Shown: piece by piece, positions 63,722 through 64,000 of the stretch | How the letters are laid out: every line of letters starts with the position of its first letter | Numbering within the stretch: position 1 is the first letter of the stretch | NCBI GenBank assembly: GCA_037178675.1 | Contig: JAYMGJ010000085.1 | Location: forward strand, 1-64,000 | Direction of reading: 5' to 3' | Length of the DNA: 64,000 nucleotides | DNA from: Scleroderma bovista | Lineage: Eukaryota; Basidiomycota; Agaricomycetes; Boletales; Sclerodermataceae | Made by a program: the position numbers and the translations under genes | Notes under the pieces: generated by a model | The model's input: only the letters and a program-made list of their open reading frames with translations | What the model was told of the DNA's origin: nothing | The model's database searches: none

Positions 63722-64000
63722 CTAAACTTTGTACACGATCCCATCGCTGAGCATAAGCTCGTCAGAGTCTGACATGATCTGGCATATATTTGACGCCTCG
63801 GTGGTCCCAAACAATTCAGTTGTGGACAAACCATCGTTGATCATTTCCAAGAGCTCAGCAAGGAAGATCTGTTCTTCGTCTTGAAGGCGTGTGGAGAAGA
63901 GATTAGCCACTTTTGAACGGAACAATTGTATCCTGCCAATTAGGTAGAATTCAGGTCGCGTATCAGCTCATGGGATCCGATACGCACCTGTGTGGGGGAA
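63722..64000 (-). CDS. MCM3: Probable MCM3 replicative helicase subunit, 3' end only
   Basis: Only the last exon (63930-63722) and a sliver of the exon before it (from 63988) are in the window; the rest lies to the right. The C terminus reads RIQLFRSKVANLFSTRLQDE, LLEMINDGLSTTELFGTTEA and SDELMLSDGIVYKV. A final winged-helix with DELM-S-GIVYK at the very end is typical of Mcm3 in basidiomycetes, a part of the MCM2-7 helicase. Because the AAA+ core is off the window the assignment rests on this tail alone. Confidence 0.6.

Overview
The window is nuclear DNA of a filamentous basidiomycete, most likely an Agaricomycete. Genes are dense, on both strands, and broken by many short introns, mostly 48-85 bases with GT-AG ends. 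Two tRNA genes end in T-runs, one carrying a short intron after the anticodon. Several proteins have a typical fungal architecture, such as a GRAM-PH-GRAM sterol glucosyltransferase and an SSK2-type MAPKKK. A decayed gene matches a paralogous family of unknown function that I know from mushroom genomes. Exon models were built by hand from splice consensus, reading frame and family similarity. No search was run, so product names rest on recognised motifs.

Layout. 1-9.7 kb: 3' end of an MFS exporter, choline/ethanolamine kinase, a two-finger CCCH RNA-binding protein, tRNA-Thr and a SUR7/PalI-like four-TM protein. 10-19 kb: lipin (phosphatidate phosphatase), ecdysoneless/SGT1 homologue, V-ATPase subunit F and TIM21. 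19.5-25 kb: a gene relic, Mediator subunit 6, AP-3 sigma, a C2H2 factor and tRNA-Lys. 25-39 kb: sterol 3-beta-glucosyltransferase (ATG26), a 2-oxoglutarate/Fe(II) oxygenase, RIC1, a UPS1/PRELI protein and a metallo-beta-lactamase-fold hydrolase. 39-41.3 kb: a 2.2-kb stretch with no recognised protein gene but strong hairpins. 41.3-46.4 kb: the GTPase RBG2/DRG2 and an MFS permease. 48-64 kb: SSK2-type MAPKKK, BRF1 (TFIIIB), a UPS2/PRELI protein, a peroxisomal ABCD transporter, a HAD-fold protein, RINT1/TIP20 and the 3' end of a probable MCM3.

Almost all genes are housekeeping, and I see no biosynthetic cluster, transposon or CRISPR array. Lipid handling recurs (choline/ethanolamine kinase, lipin, UPS1, UPS2, sterol glucosyltransferase, ABCD transporter). 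So does membrane traffic (AP-3 sigma, RIC1, RINT1). This looks like coincidence of synteny rather than a cluster. The most unusual material is at the level of gene structure: a BRF1 start codon that is an exon by itself, runs of micro-exons in RBG2 and the CCCH gene, a 34-base intron, a GC-AG intron, and a one-base frame break at an RBG2 splice junction. The hairpin-rich 39-40 kb interval is the best candidate for an unannotated RNA.
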